Part shown: positions 34,769 to 43,935 of the stretch, one piece after another
Layout of the letters: the number at the start of each line of letters is the position of its first letter
Position numbering within the stretch: position 1 is the stretch's first letter
DNA from: Dyadobacter sp. CY343
GTDB taxonomy: Bacteria; Bacteroidota; Bacteroidia; Cytophagales; Spirosomataceae
Direction of reading: 5' to 3'
DNA: 64,000 bases
Assembly: GCF_021390335.1 (NCBI RefSeq)
Contig: NZ_JAJUXK010000003.1
Location: 1-64,000, forward strand
Notes under the pieces: model-generated
What the model saw: only the letters and a program-made list of their open reading frames with translations
What the model was told of the DNA's origin: nothing
Databases searched by the model: none
Made by a program: the position numbers and the translations under genes

Positions 34769-35506
34769 ATGACTTATTGTTTAGGAATAAAAGTAAAGGA
34801 AGGACTTGTCGCACTGGCGGATACGCGCATTACCGCAGGCACGAATACGACGGTCAAAAAGAAAATGTACGTCACTCAGCACGACAACTATTCGATGTTC
34901 ATCATGACGAGCGGGCTGCGGTCGGTGCGGGATAAGGCGGTGCATTATTTTGAGGAGCTGATCAATGAGGGCGTGGTTTACAATAAGCTTTATAAAGCTG
35001 TAAATGCATTCGGCGAGCAAATTAAGCGCGTTGCCGAAGAAGATAGGGCCAATCTTGAAAAGTCTGGCTTCAAATTCAACCTGAATACCATCGTAGGCGG
35101 GCAGCTGAAAGATGATAAGGAGCACAAGTTGTTTTTATTGTATTCAGAAGGAAACTGGGTGGAGCTCGACGAGGGCTCGCCTTACGTGATCATAGGAAAT
35201 TCCGGCCAGGGAAAGGCTATTTTGAACAGGGTATTGAACCAGGAATCAACCATGAAACAGGCGCTGAAAGCCGGGTTTCTCTCTTTCGATTCCACGCGCG
35301 TCAGTAACAATGATGTGGACTTCCCAATTGATGTGGTTTTGTATAAAAAAGACAGTTTCGCAATTGTAGAGCACCGCTATGAGCAGAAAGATTTGCAGGT
35401 GATCTCCGAAATGTGGGCTGATAAATTGAAAGATGCGCTTGACGATATTCCGGAGGAATGGATGGACCAAAGCTTCGAAAAAATTCCAAGCCCCGGAACC
35501 GTTTAA
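34769..35506 (+). CDS. Anbu-type proteasome-homologue peptidase
   Basis: From ATG 34769 the product has 245 residues beginning 'MTYCLGIKVKEGLVALADTR'. Removal of Met would expose Thr as the N-terminal nucleophile, as in Anbu and other T1-family Ntn hydrolases. An in-frame upstream start (34742) would bury this Thr and is rejected. The rest fits the proteasome beta fold ('MFIMTSGLRSVRDKAVHYF', 'GKAILNRVL', 'STRVSNNDVDFPIDVVLY'). Family knowledge: Anbu genes often sit with an alpha-E-domain gene, an ATP-grasp-like gene and a transglutaminase-like gene. None is adjacent here. The natural substrates are unknown. Confidence 0.88.
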   Translation: MTYCLGIKVKEGLVALADTRITAGTNTTVKKKMYVTQHDNYSMFIMTSGLRSVRDKAVHYFEELINEGVVYNKLYKAVNAFGEQIKRVAEEDRANLEKSGFKFNLNTIVGGQLKDDKEHKLFLLYSEGNWVELDEGSPYVIIGNSGQGKAILNRVLNQESTMKQALKAGFLSFDSTRVSNNDVDFPIDVVLYKKDSFAIVEHRYEQKDLQVISEMWADKLKDALDDIPEEWMDQSFEKIPSPGTV

Positions 35507-35520
35507 CGATTCCGGGGCTT
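35488..35520 (+). terminator. Hairpin spanning the Anbu stop codon
   Basis: AAGCCCCGGAA (35488-35498) pairs with TTCCGGGGCTT (35510-35520) around an 11-base loop containing the stop codon. No T-run follows. A canonical terminator lies 20 bases further on, so this may be a reinforcing or RNA-stabilising stem. Confidence 0.6.
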
Positions 35521-35540
35521 TGGCCTAGTCTATATATTAT

Positions 35541-35582
35541 GATCGGCTCAGAATGCTTCATGCATCCTGAGCCGATCTTTTT
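35541..35582 (+). terminator. Rho-independent terminator of the Anbu gene
   Basis: GATCGGCTCAG (35541-35551) pairs with CTGAGCCGATC (35567-35577), followed by five T. It lies between the Anbu gene and the convergent RND gene, whose stop begins at 35586. Confidence 0.88.
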
Positions 35583-35585
35583 ATA

Positions 35586-37904
35586 TCAGCTTGGCATTAC
35601 ATCTTTGCCCTGCCTCTTCGCGATTGACAATAGTAATGCAGGCAGCAAAATCAGGTTGGTACACATTGCCACAAGCAGGGTAATAGACACCATCACACCC
35701 ATAGCAGCAGTTCCCCCAAAGCTCGAAGCGGCAAATATCGAAAAGCCGCAAAACAAGATTACCGCCGTGTAGATCATGCTAAGCCCGGTACCGAAAATCG
35801 ATTTCGTGACTGCATTCGAAGGCGATAGTCCGTTCATAAGCTCTTCCCGATAACGGGTAAGAAAGTACACGGTACCGTCCGATGCAATTCCGAAGGTGAT
35901 ACTGAAAATCAGGATCGTAGTCGGTTTAAAATAGATATCAAAGTAACCCATAATTCCGGCCGTCAATGCCAGCGGAATCAGACAGGGCAATTTTGACAAT
36001 AAGATAATAGGTATTGACCGAAACAGTACCATACCAACAATCGCTATTAGCACGATTGCGATCAGAAGGCTTTCATAGAGGTTACTGAGCAGATAATCGT
36101 TGCTTTTGAGAAATACCAGACTGTGTCCGGTAAGACTTACCTTGTATTTCTCGGGACTAAAAATAGAGTCCACTTTCGGGCGGATCTGGTTCATCAGTTC
36201 CTTAATCCGCTCCGAACCTACGTCGGCCATTTGAAAGCTTACCCGGGTCACGCTCTTGTCCTCATTCAGAAAAGAGTTCAGCTGTTTGGCCGCTCCCTGC
36301 TGTCCCTGAACGTAGTTAGTCAGTTTATTTAATTCCAAAACGCCCGGCAATGCAAAGTATTTAGCATCGCCGCCGCGGTAAGCCTGGTACAAAAAGCGGG
36401 ACGCTTCCACAATGGAAAGTGGTTTCGAAAACTCGGGAAACTTCGCCATTTCGTTTTGAAATGCCTTAATCTTATAAAGTGCCTCTGCCTGGTCGCCGAA
36501 AACGCCGTTGGGCTGCTTCGTATTGATCATTACCTCGAAAGGAAGCACACCATTGAAGTTTTTCTCGAAAAACCGGAGGTCGGTATACACCACATCTTTC
36601 TTAGGAAGATCGTCGACCACATAACCGATGGTTTTTATTTTCTGCATTCCAAAAACCGAAACGATGATCATCACGACCATCGCCATGTAGATCTCTTTAC
36701 GGCGATTGTGTACGAGATAATCGATTTTACGCAAAAACCCGATTGCCCATCTACCTTCCAGATGTTTGAGGTGACGCGCTTTCGGCGTGCTCATATAGTG
36801 CAGCGTAATAGGCAGCAGCAGCAGACAAAGCACATAAGTGACCATAACGCTGATCGCGGCGACGATGCCGAATTCAACCAAAAGGCTGCTATTGGTGAAG
36901 TAAAACACCCCAAATCCGATCGCCGTGGTCATATTGGCGAGAAAGGTGGAAAGGCCGATCTGCCGGATCATTTGCATCAGCGCTTCATCCTTGTTGTTGT
37001 GCGAGATCAGCTCTGACTGGTATTTGTTGATCAGGAAAACACAATTCGGCACACCGATCACAATCAGCAGCGGCGGGATCAATCCGGTGAGTGCCGTGAT
37101 CTTGTAATTAAATAAATGCAATATCCCCACAGAGAAGACAACACCGATCAATACCACTACAATGGAAAGTAATGTGAGCCGGAGGGAACGGAAAAACGCC
37201 CACAGAATAAGTAAGGTCACGAAAACGGCCAGTCCCATGAACAGCTGCATTTCGCCCGATATCTTCTTCATGTTGACCGTCCTGATGTAGGGCATCCCCG
37301 AATAATGCAGGTCGGTGTTATATTTCGTAGCGAAGGTTTCCGCCATTTGCTCGATATCATCTACGATCGTCAGGCGGCGCTTCGAATTCAGTTCTTTATC
37401 ATTGAAAGTCACGACGATCAAGGTCGCATTCGTCTTGGTATTGATCACAAGTCCCTCATAGATAGGCAGATTTGTAATTTCCTTTTTCAGACTATCCGCC
37501 TCCGCCTGCGTTTCGGGCATTTGCCTGATCACCGGCGCGAAGTCAAACCTGGTCAGACTATCATTTCGGACGATTTTGTAAACGTTGGCGAGCGACAGCA
37601 CGCTTTTAATACCTGCGGAAGCCTTGATCTCTTCCGAGAGCTTGTACCAATCGCGAAATTTATCGATGTTAAATAGCTCCGGATCCTGCCAGCCTATTAC
37701 CATTACGCTGCCATCTTCCCCGAATAATTTCCGGAAATCTTGATATTCCTTTTCTACGGGATCGTTGGAAGGGAGAATTCTTGCAAAGTTATAGGAGAGT
37801 TCAATTTTACTGGCCTCGAAAGCCATGAAGACTGTTGACACCAGCACGAGCGCAACCCACACAAACCGGTAACGGATAATGTAAGTCGCTATTTTATTCC
37901 ACAT
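35586..37904 (-). CDS. RND/MMPL-family transporter
   Basis: The 772-residue protein has two RND repeats: a membrane helix near residues 13-32, a periplasmic loop ('LSYNFARILPSNDPVEKEYQDF'), five helices (about 220-370), then the same plan again from about residue 400 ('VYTDLRFFEKNFNGVLPFEVMI' and helices from about 615). It belongs to the HpnN/MMPL branch that moves lipids or other hydrophobic compounds, not the drug-efflux AcrB type. No periplasmic adaptor or outer-membrane channel gene is adjacent. A methyltransferase gene and a TPR kinase gene precede it in the same direction, but gaps leave co-transcription open. Confidence 0.9.
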   Translation of the reverse strand: MWNKIATYIIRYRFVWVALVLVSTVFMAFEASKIELSYNFARILPSNDPVEKEYQDFRKLFGEDGSVMVIGWQDPELFNIDKFRDWYKLSEEIKASAGIKSVLSLANVYKIVRNDSLTRFDFAPVIRQMPETQAEADSLKKEITNLPIYEGLVINTKTNATLIVVTFNDKELNSKRRLTIVDDIEQMAETFATKYNTDLHYSGMPYIRTVNMKKISGEMQLFMGLAVFVTLLILWAFFRSLRLTLLSIVVVLIGVVFSVGILHLFNYKITALTGLIPPLLIVIGVPNCVFLINKYQSELISHNNKDEALMQMIRQIGLSTFLANMTTAIGFGVFYFTNSSLLVEFGIVAAISVMVTYVLCLLLLPITLHYMSTPKARHLKHLEGRWAIGFLRKIDYLVHNRRKEIYMAMVVMIIVSVFGMQKIKTIGYVVDDLPKKDVVYTDLRFFEKNFNGVLPFEVMINTKQPNGVFGDQAEALYKIKAFQNEMAKFPEFSKPLSIVEASRFLYQAYRGGDAKYFALPGVLELNKLTNYVQGQQGAAKQLNSFLNEDKSVTRVSFQMADVGSERIKELMNQIRPKVDSIFSPEKYKVSLTGHSLVFLKSNDYLLSNLYESLLIAIVLIAIVGMVLFRSIPIILLSKLPCLIPLALTAGIMGYFDIYFKPTTILIFSITFGIASDGTVYFLTRYREELMNGLSPSNAVTKSIFGTGLSMIYTAVILFCGFSIFAASSFGGTAAMGVMVSITLLVAMCTNLILLPALLLSIAKRQGKDVMPS

Positions 37905-37966
37905 ATTTATTTCGTCAGGTTAAAAAAAGTCGCAATATAGGCACAGGGAAGTAAATGAGGGCATTT

Positions 37967-39157
37967 TTATCGTTCTATACCAGCTATTCTTTCCAGGTGA
38001 TGGTAGCTGATACCGAAATAATCTTTGGCCTCTTTTATCTTTTTCAGGATCAGTTCTTCGTCGGATTTGTTCCTGGTATCCCTGATTCCCACGATCATAA
38101 CATTCTTGGGAGTATGTGCATCGGAAATGAATTCGAACACTTTTGTTTTGTACCCGAAATATTCCAGGATCAGCGCGCGCAGCCCGTCGGTTACCATCTC
38201 CGCCTGTCTTTCCAGAAAAATACCGTACCGGGTAAGAAACTGGACATCATTGGTCGTTTTGTGCGCCTCTATTTCCCGGCGAATCTGCTTGTGGCAGCAG
38301 GGCGCAACCACGATCAGGCTGGCCTCGGAAGAAATCCCTTTCCAAATTGCATCGTCTGTGGCGGTGTCGCATGCGTGCAGGGCGATCAATATGTCAATGG
38401 GCCCGGTATTAAAACCTTCAATCGTCCCTTCCTCAAATTGTAGCTGCCCGAAACCCGATTTTCGTGCGATCGAATTGCAGAGTGTAACCAGATCGTCGCG
38501 AAATTCCACGCCTGTTACCACAGCCTGCTGGTGAAGTACATGGTGCAAATAATCGTAAAGCCCGAATGTGAGATACCCCTTTCCAGAGCCCATATCGGCC
38601 ACTTTCAGCTGCTCCTTTTTAGGGATTTCCCTGATCAGGCCGCTCAGAAGCTCGATGTAGTGATTAATCTGCCTGTATTTATCCTGGGCATTTTTCAGCA
38701 CGTTTCCCTGCTCGTCGGTAATGCCCAACTCATGCAGATAGGGTTTTTCCGCCGCCTGGATCAGCCTTTTTTTCGATTTATCATGTTCGAGCGAAGGCAC
38801 CTCGCGCAATACAGTTTCCTTCTTCCTCAGCTGCACTTTACCATTTTTTTGAATATCCAGTTGCAGGTCGAAGCTGGTGGTTTGGAGAGTGGCTGTGAGA
38901 AAGTCAGTTCCGATTACGTTTCTCAATATTTCCAGCGCCTCCTGAAAGCTGAAATTTTTTGTGATATCCCGGGTTTTGTACCGGTAGGTGAAGCTCAGTT
39001 TTTCTTCCTGTTTGATCAAAACCCTTTTGAGGTAGATATTCTTGAGGCTTTCTTTCGCGCCCTGGTAATTCCCCAGTGACAGTTTGCTGAAATCCTGTTC
39101 AGCGAGACTTTTCTCTATTTCGTTCGTAAATTCTGTTACCTTTTCAGGATTACTCAT
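37967..39157 (-). CDS. Class I SAM-dependent methyltransferase (Methyltransf_32-like)
   Basis: The 396-residue protein has an N-terminal domain of unknown function (residues 1-150) and a Rossmann methyltransferase domain with 'KVADMGSGKGYLTFGLYDYL' and 'VTGVEFRDDLVTLCNSIA'. The 'LIVVAPCCHKQIRREI' motif is characteristic of the Methyltransf_32 group (GSTCD-like), whose paired Cys-His may bind metal or RNA. The substrate is probably RNA, but unproven. The start overlaps the TPR kinase gene by 8 bases, so the two are co-transcribed. Confidence 0.85.
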   Translation of the reverse strand: MSNPEKVTEFTNEIEKSLAEQDFSKLSLGNYQGAKESLKNIYLKRVLIKQEEKLSFTYRYKTRDITKNFSFQEALEILRNVIGTDFLTATLQTTSFDLQLDIQKNGKVQLRKKETVLREVPSLEHDKSKKRLIQAAEKPYLHELGITDEQGNVLKNAQDKYRQINHYIELLSGLIREIPKKEQLKVADMGSGKGYLTFGLYDYLHHVLHQQAVVTGVEFRDDLVTLCNSIARKSGFGQLQFEEGTIEGFNTGPIDILIALHACDTATDDAIWKGISSEASLIVVAPCCHKQIRREIEAHKTTNDVQFLTRYGIFLERQAEMVTDGLRALILEYFGYKTKVFEFISDAHTPKNVMIVGIRDTRNKSDEELILKKIKEAKDYFGISYHHLERIAGIER

Positions 39158-40946
39158 ACACGCTTTTTTTACTTGGTATCTCTATCTCTATGCTCGTTCC
39201 CTTGGAGGCTTCATTATGTATATTAATCTTGCCATGAAGACTCTCAACGCGACTTTTCACATTCCGCAAACCGGTCCCCTGGCGGCCGGGCTCTATCATT
39301 CCACTGCCATTGTCTCTTACTCTTAAAGATATGCTCCTGGCATTTTCAGTCAATTCAATCGTTGCCGCGGTCGCGCCTGAATGCTTGATAATATTGTTGG
39401 TCAATTCAAGTACGATGCTGTAAAGTTCAAACTCGATCTTATTGTTCAGCCGGTCGCTCAAACCGGTCAGATTGAATTCAAACTGAATGTTTTTGTTTTC
39501 GTTCAACTTGCTGATCAGCCTGTCGAGCGCCGTGATCAATCCGTGTTCTTCCAGCTCCGCGGGCATCAGATTGTGCGAAAGGCTGCGTACTTCCCGGTAA
39601 GCCGATCCGACCATTTGATGAACACTATCATAAATTTTTTGCTCTTCCGGCGAGAGCAGTTTTTTATCAATACCATACATATACCAGTTCAGCGATGCCA
39701 GCGTGCCACCCAAATGGTCGTGTAGTTCAGCCGCAACGCGCTTTCGCTCAATGGTTTGTCCTTTTATCAAGGCTTCCTGGATCGCCGCATTTTTGCGTCG
39801 GAGCTTTTTGTTATTAAACCAGAGAAATGCGGCAAACGCGATGATCAGAGCTGAAAAGCCAATCAAAAACCGCTGAATGCTCCGCTGCTGATTGATAATC
39901 CGCTGCTGGATTTCCGAACCCATTACCTGGTTATCGTACATCAGCTGGTACATGGTGTACTGGCGTTTCACCGTTTCATCGTGCACCATCCGCCTGTTGT
40001 TGTTCACTTGTTCATTGTAAAACAGCGCGCTATCGGGCATATTTTTAGCTTTATAAGCCCGGGAAAGCGTAGTTAGCGCCCAATTCGTTTGCTGGGTAGA
40101 ATGGTAGATCTTGGAATGTTCCAGCGCTTTCAGACAGGTCTGAACGGATTTGTCATATTCTCTCCGATGATAATATGCGTTACTCAGGTCATTCAGCGTA
40201 TTTAGCTCACCGTATCGGTTCTTGTTTTTTTGTGAAAGTGCGAGACTTCTTTGAAAGTACTTTACTGCGGCTGTAAAGTTCAGCTCCCTGACATTCAAGT
40301 ACCCCTCTTCCTGCAAAACCACAGCTCTGCCCCAATCGGAATTCAGTTTATCAAACACTTCATAAGCCTGCTTATAATGCTGCTTGGCCTGATCGTTCAG
40401 CTTTTTTTCGCGATAGCAGTTGCCCAGGTTTACCATGGTCAATGCTCTTGCGCTGTCGGCTCCGAGCCGGGCAAATACCTGAATAGCCTGGTTGTAATTG
40501 ATCCTGGCCGAATCCCACTGCCGGAACTCGGAATAGCTTTCAGCCATAAAGCGCTGTGCATGTGCCGTGTAATAAGGAAGTCCCAGCTGTTGTGACAATA
40601 TCATCGTCTCATTTGAAAGCTCCCGGAGCACGTCATAACTTCCGTCGAGCAGGTAATATGTGCTTAACAAATTGTAAGCAAGTATTTTACCTTTTTTCCA
40701 ATCGTGTTTTTGAGAGAGGCGCAATACGTGTTTTGCGTAAAGCATTGATTTGTCGGCGTCGAGGAATAAATAAGAGGCACCGAGTTTGTGATATTTTAGT
40801 ATTAAAACAGTGTCTTCCGCAAAATCTTCCTTTTCTAAAATAGTCCCTTCGGCCAGCGACACGATACTCTTATCCCGGCTGCATTGACTTCCCGCCAGTA
40901 ATAGTATAACGGAAAGAAAGGGAAGCAATTTCAAAATTACCCTCAT
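39150..40946 (-). CDS. TPR-containing sensor histidine kinase (LiaS/NarX type)
   Basis: The product is 598 residues from ATG 40946; a 30-codon upstream extension starts with TTG and lacks a signal, so I prefer the internal ATG with 'LLPFLSVILLLAGSQCSRDKS'. Residues about 50-340 form tandem tetratricopeptide repeats ('RALTMVNLGNCYREKKLNDQAKQHYKQAYEVF'-like units). A membrane helix follows ('IGFSALIIAFAAFLWF'), then HisKA_3 with His about 409 ('AAELHDHLGGTLASL') and a HATPase ('ELTNNIIKHSGA', 'DNGSGM', 'GTGLRNVKSRVESL'). Such kinases usually act on LuxR-type response regulators. None is adjacent, so it is an orphan here. Confidence 0.92.
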   Translation of the reverse strand: MRVILKLLPFLSVILLLAGSQCSRDKSIVSLAEGTILEKEDFAEDTVLILKYHKLGASYLFLDADKSMLYAKHVLRLSQKHDWKKGKILAYNLLSTYYLLDGSYDVLRELSNETMILSQQLGLPYYTAHAQRFMAESYSEFRQWDSARINYNQAIQVFARLGADSARALTMVNLGNCYREKKLNDQAKQHYKQAYEVFDKLNSDWGRAVVLQEEGYLNVRELNFTAAVKYFQRSLALSQKNKNRYGELNTLNDLSNAYYHRREYDKSVQTCLKALEHSKIYHSTQQTNWALTTLSRAYKAKNMPDSALFYNEQVNNNRRMVHDETVKRQYTMYQLMYDNQVMGSEIQQRIINQQRSIQRFLIGFSALIIAFAAFLWFNNKKLRRKNAAIQEALIKGQTIERKRVAAELHDHLGGTLASLNWYMYGIDKKLLSPEEQKIYDSVHQMVGSAYREVRSLSHNLMPAELEEHGLITALDRLISKLNENKNIQFEFNLTGLSDRLNNKIEFELYSIVLELTNNIIKHSGATAATIELTENARSISLRVRDNGSGMIEPGRQGTGLRNVKSRVESLHGKINIHNEASKGTSIEIEIPSKKSVYE

Positions 40947-41121
40947 AACGATGTAATACCATGCCGGCAAGGCTTCCAGGGAATCAGGAAAGAGTGGGAG
41001 AATTTCATGGTATTCGTTGAGTAACGGGTTGCGCAACTCAAAGATAAAAAATCAATTGTAAAGTCAGGGGTTGTAGACCGGTCAGAGTAGAATTTTATAC
41101 TCTTTTATTTGCATTTTTATC

Positions 41122-41748
41122 CTACCCTTTACTAACAAAAGGATTGTTTTTGATAAAAAACCGATAGGGCAGAGTAGCGCCGACATTGATTCCAATGCGG
41201 GTAGTAACTGTAACCTCGAAATCGGCTACGGCAGGAGCTGTAAGATAAATCGGGCCGTCAGTCAAAGTAAGATTATTGTGCAATGTGCGATCAATTCCCA
41301 TTGCTTTCACCAACTTTCCGGGTCCGCGACAAAGCTCTTTCACTGCAAATTCCTTTTGTGGTTTTGCGGGCAATACCGGAGTTTTTGGGACTACCTGGCG
41401 CCTTAGCTGCATCAGGTCCAGTCCGGCAGTTGGCTGCAAAGCGCGGATCAAAACAGCTTCTCCCACGCCGACGACATTACTTACTATATTGAAACACTGA
41501 TACATACCATAAATCAGATACACATAAATGGTACCAGGTTCTCCATACATGGGCTCAGTGCGGGGAGTACGGCGGTTGAATGCGTGGCAGGCGGGATCGT
41601 CACGCAGGTAAGCCTCGGTTTCCACGATAATCCCGGAGGTAATTCCTTCGGGACTTTCGTGAACAAGCTCACAGCCCAGCAATTTTTCGGCAAGCGCGAG
41701 CGTATCGTTTGACTGATAAAAAGAAAGCGGGAGCTTGCTTTCCTGCAT
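41122..41748 (-). CDS. DNA-3-methyladenine glycosylase (AAG/MPG family)
   Basis: The 208-residue protein matches the AAG family in length and motifs: 'IIVETEAYLRDDPACHAF' (Glu43/Glu45 region with the catalytic Glu), 'GTIYVYLIYGMYQCFNIV' and 'LCRGPGKLVKAMGID'. It removes alkylated purines such as 3-methyladenine from DNA as the first step of base excision repair. It starts 4 bases after yicC ends, and pdxA precedes both. Confidence 0.95.
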   Translation of the reverse strand: MQESKLPLSFYQSNDTLALAEKLLGCELVHESPEGITSGIIVETEAYLRDDPACHAFNRRTPRTEPMYGEPGTIYVYLIYGMYQCFNIVSNVVGVGEAVLIRALQPTAGLDLMQLRRQVVPKTPVLPAKPQKEFAVKELCRGPGKLVKAMGIDRTLHNNLTLTDGPIYLTAPAVADFEVTVTTRIGINVGATLPYRFFIKNNPFVSKG

Positions 41749-41752
41749 ATTG

Positions 41753-42640
41753 CTAAATGATATTCATAGTTTGTTCCTTGATCTTTTCGAGCTCATCCTT
41801 CATTTGCACAACCAAATGCTGGATCGCCACATCGTTCGCTTTTGAACCAATCGTATTGATCTCGCGGCCGATTTCCTGCGCGATAAAATTAAGCTTCTTA
41901 CCATTGCTTTCGGAAGCTTTCATCGTTTCGATGAAATAGGTAAGGTGATTCGCCAAACGTATTTTTTCTTCGGAAATATCAAATTTCTCGACATAATAGA
42001 TCAATTCCTGCTCAAACCGGTTCGAATCAAAATTGTCATCCGACAGCAACTCGCGCACCTGCTTTTCAAGCCGCTCGCGGACATTCGGAATGCGTTGCTT
42101 ATCCTGCTCGGTAACTCCGGCAAGCAGATTTTCGATATTTTTAATATAGTCGGTAAACTTGTCAGCGGTCATTTTCCCTTCCTGCTCCCTGAAAACGGTA
42201 CACTTGTGCAAGGCATTCATTACCGCTACTTTAATCTGCGTCCAATCGTTTTCACGGCTCGTTTCGTCGACCGTTTCATTGTTGTACGCATTCGGCATTT
42301 GCAGCGCAATGCGGAAAAGCTCGGTCAGATCGGGTGAAAATTGCAGCTCGTTCGCAGTCGCGATCAGATCCTGGTAATATGCATTGATCAGTGGCCTGTT
42401 AACCGACGTAGAAGCGATCGTTTTACCCACAGGTTGCACTGTCAGCGTGAATTCCACTTTCCCTCTCTCCATCGATTGTGTGATCAGGTTTCTGATCTCG
42501 ATTTCTTTTTCGGAGTAATTTCTGGGAATCCGGCAATAGATATCCAGGAATTTAGAATTAAGCGTCTTTATTTCGACGGTTACATTAATTGAGTCGGACT
42601 CGATGTTGGATACACCATATCCGGTCATGGATTTTAGCAT
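41753..42640 (-). CDS. yicC: YicC family endoribonuclease
   Basis: The 295-residue protein begins with the family signature 'MLKSMTGYGVSN' and ends with the conserved DUF1732 C-terminus ('NFIAQEIGREINTIGSKANDVAIQHLVVQMKDELEKIKEQTMNI'). Family knowledge: YicC proteins are endoribonucleases involved in RNA turnover. Start and length are normal. It lies between pdxA (92-bp gap with short repeats) and mpg (4-bp gap), and is probably co-transcribed with mpg. Confidence 0.95.
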   Translation of the reverse strand: MLKSMTGYGVSNIESDSINVTVEIKTLNSKFLDIYCRIPRNYSEKEIEIRNLITQSMERGKVEFTLTVQPVGKTIASTSVNRPLINAYYQDLIATANELQFSPDLTELFRIALQMPNAYNNETVDETSRENDWTQIKVAVMNALHKCTVFREQEGKMTADKFTDYIKNIENLLAGVTEQDKQRIPNVRERLEKQVRELLSDDNFDSNRFEQELIYYVEKFDISEEKIRLANHLTYFIETMKASESNGKKLNFIAQEIGREINTIGSKANDVAIQHLVVQMKDELEKIKEQTMNII

Positions 42641-42675
42641 TTCTGTATATTTAGTAACGTGTTATCAACTTCCCA

Positions 42676-42740
42676 TTTCATAGCTAAAACCTAATAGCTA
42701 ACAGCTAACGGCTAATAGCTAACAGCTAATGGCTAATTAA
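42676..42740. repeat. Short tandem repeat AGCTAAYRG between pdxA and yicC
   Basis: About seven imperfect copies of a 7-9 base unit (agctaacag, agctaacgg, ctaatagct) run through the intergenic gap and into the pdxA stop codon (42733-42735), so the last copies are coding. The unit contains AGCT, making the array locally self-complementary. No protein or RNA gene is seen here. Confidence 0.6.
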
Positions 42741-43839
42741 ACCTCTGCTTACCTCCTGATTTCGCCGGGTGCTGGCTTTCGGATTGTTGTGGTTTGGATA
42801 TCAATGCATTCTTCTCCATTTCACCATTAAAAGTCCGAAAACGAGCTATATCGCACGCCAGGTAAATTGCCTGTAAAAGCGAGCCGGGTTCCGCCAGGTT
42901 TTTTCCGGCGATATTATAAGCGGTTCCGTGATCGGGAGAAGTACGCACAGCCGACAGCCCCGCCGTGAAATTCACGCCTTCATTGAATGCAAGCGTTTTG
43001 AACGGTATCAATCCCTGATCGTGGTACATCGCCAGTACGGCGTCATATTGTTTGTAAGTGCCTGCGGCAAAAAATCCGTCTGCCGGGAAAGGACCCACTA
43101 CCAGGTTTCCTTTTTCTTTAAATGCCTTGATCACCGGCTGGATCACTTCCTGCTCTTCTGTGCCTAGCAAGCCATTTTCTCCTGCGTGCGGATTAAGGCC
43201 GAGCACAGCCAGTTTAGGTTTCTTTATTCCAAAATCACCTTTGAGAGACAGCAATATCTGCTCGATCTTGGCGGAAAGCTTCTCAGGCGTGATCTGCGAC
43301 TTCACTTTGTCGAGCGGAATATGTCCCGTTAATACACCTACTCGCAACTCGCCGGCCACCATGAACATCAATGCATCTTCTTTTTCAAAAGCCTGCGCCA
43401 AAAATTCTGTGTGACCCGGAAATTTGAATTCTTCACTTTGGATATTATCCTTATTGATCGGGCCGGTAACGAGTGCATCGATTCTGCCCTCTTTCAGATC
43501 TTCGACGGCGCGTTTCAAAGCAGCAAGCGAACCTTGTCCGGCTTCTGCAGTAACCTGGCCCGGCTGCGCCTCCGTCTGGTTATCCTGCCAGCAGGTGATC
43601 ACATTGGTCAGTTTGGGATTGACCTGATCCACTTTTTGAATCCCGTGCAATGCCCAGTCTTTCATATCGAGCAGGTTGCGGTATTGGTTCAAAACTTTCA
43701 GTGAACCGTAAATGACCGGCGTACATAATTTGGCTAACTGATTTCCTTCTAATGCTTTAAGTATTACTTCCGGCCCAATTCCATTATAATCCCCGATTGT
43801 GATTCCTATGACGGGTTTATCGCTGTGTTGATCGCTCAT
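42733..43839 (-). CDS. pdxA: 4-hydroxythreonine-4-phosphate dehydrogenase
   Basis: The 368-residue enzyme starts 'KPVIGITIGDYNGIGPEVILKAL' and carries the three metal-binding His contexts 'FKFPGHTEFLAQ', 'LGLNPHAGENG' and 'MYHDQGLIPFKTL'. It oxidises and decarboxylates 4-phosphohydroxy-threonine with NAD+ in pyridoxal phosphate synthesis (DXP-dependent route). The last 20 residues ('SESQHPAKSGGKQRFN') are a low-complexity tail, partly encoded by the AGCTAA repeat. No other pdx gene is adjacent. Confidence 0.95.
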   Translation of the reverse strand: MSDQHSDKPVIGITIGDYNGIGPEVILKALEGNQLAKLCTPVIYGSLKVLNQYRNLLDMKDWALHGIQKVDQVNPKLTNVITCWQDNQTEAQPGQVTAEAGQGSLAALKRAVEDLKEGRIDALVTGPINKDNIQSEEFKFPGHTEFLAQAFEKEDALMFMVAGELRVGVLTGHIPLDKVKSQITPEKLSAKIEQILLSLKGDFGIKKPKLAVLGLNPHAGENGLLGTEEQEVIQPVIKAFKEKGNLVVGPFPADGFFAAGTYKQYDAVLAMYHDQGLIPFKTLAFNEGVNFTAGLSAVRTSPDHGTAYNIAGKNLAEPGSLLQAIYLACDIARFRTFNGEMEKNALISKPQQSESQHPAKSGGKQRFN

Positions 43840-43935
43840 GTACGTTTAATGCGGTTGAATCTATTCTGCTGACCAAATCTCTGTTATTTTTGCCAGCGCC
43901 TTAAACCGCCAAGTTACAAAAAATCCTTTGCTCCT

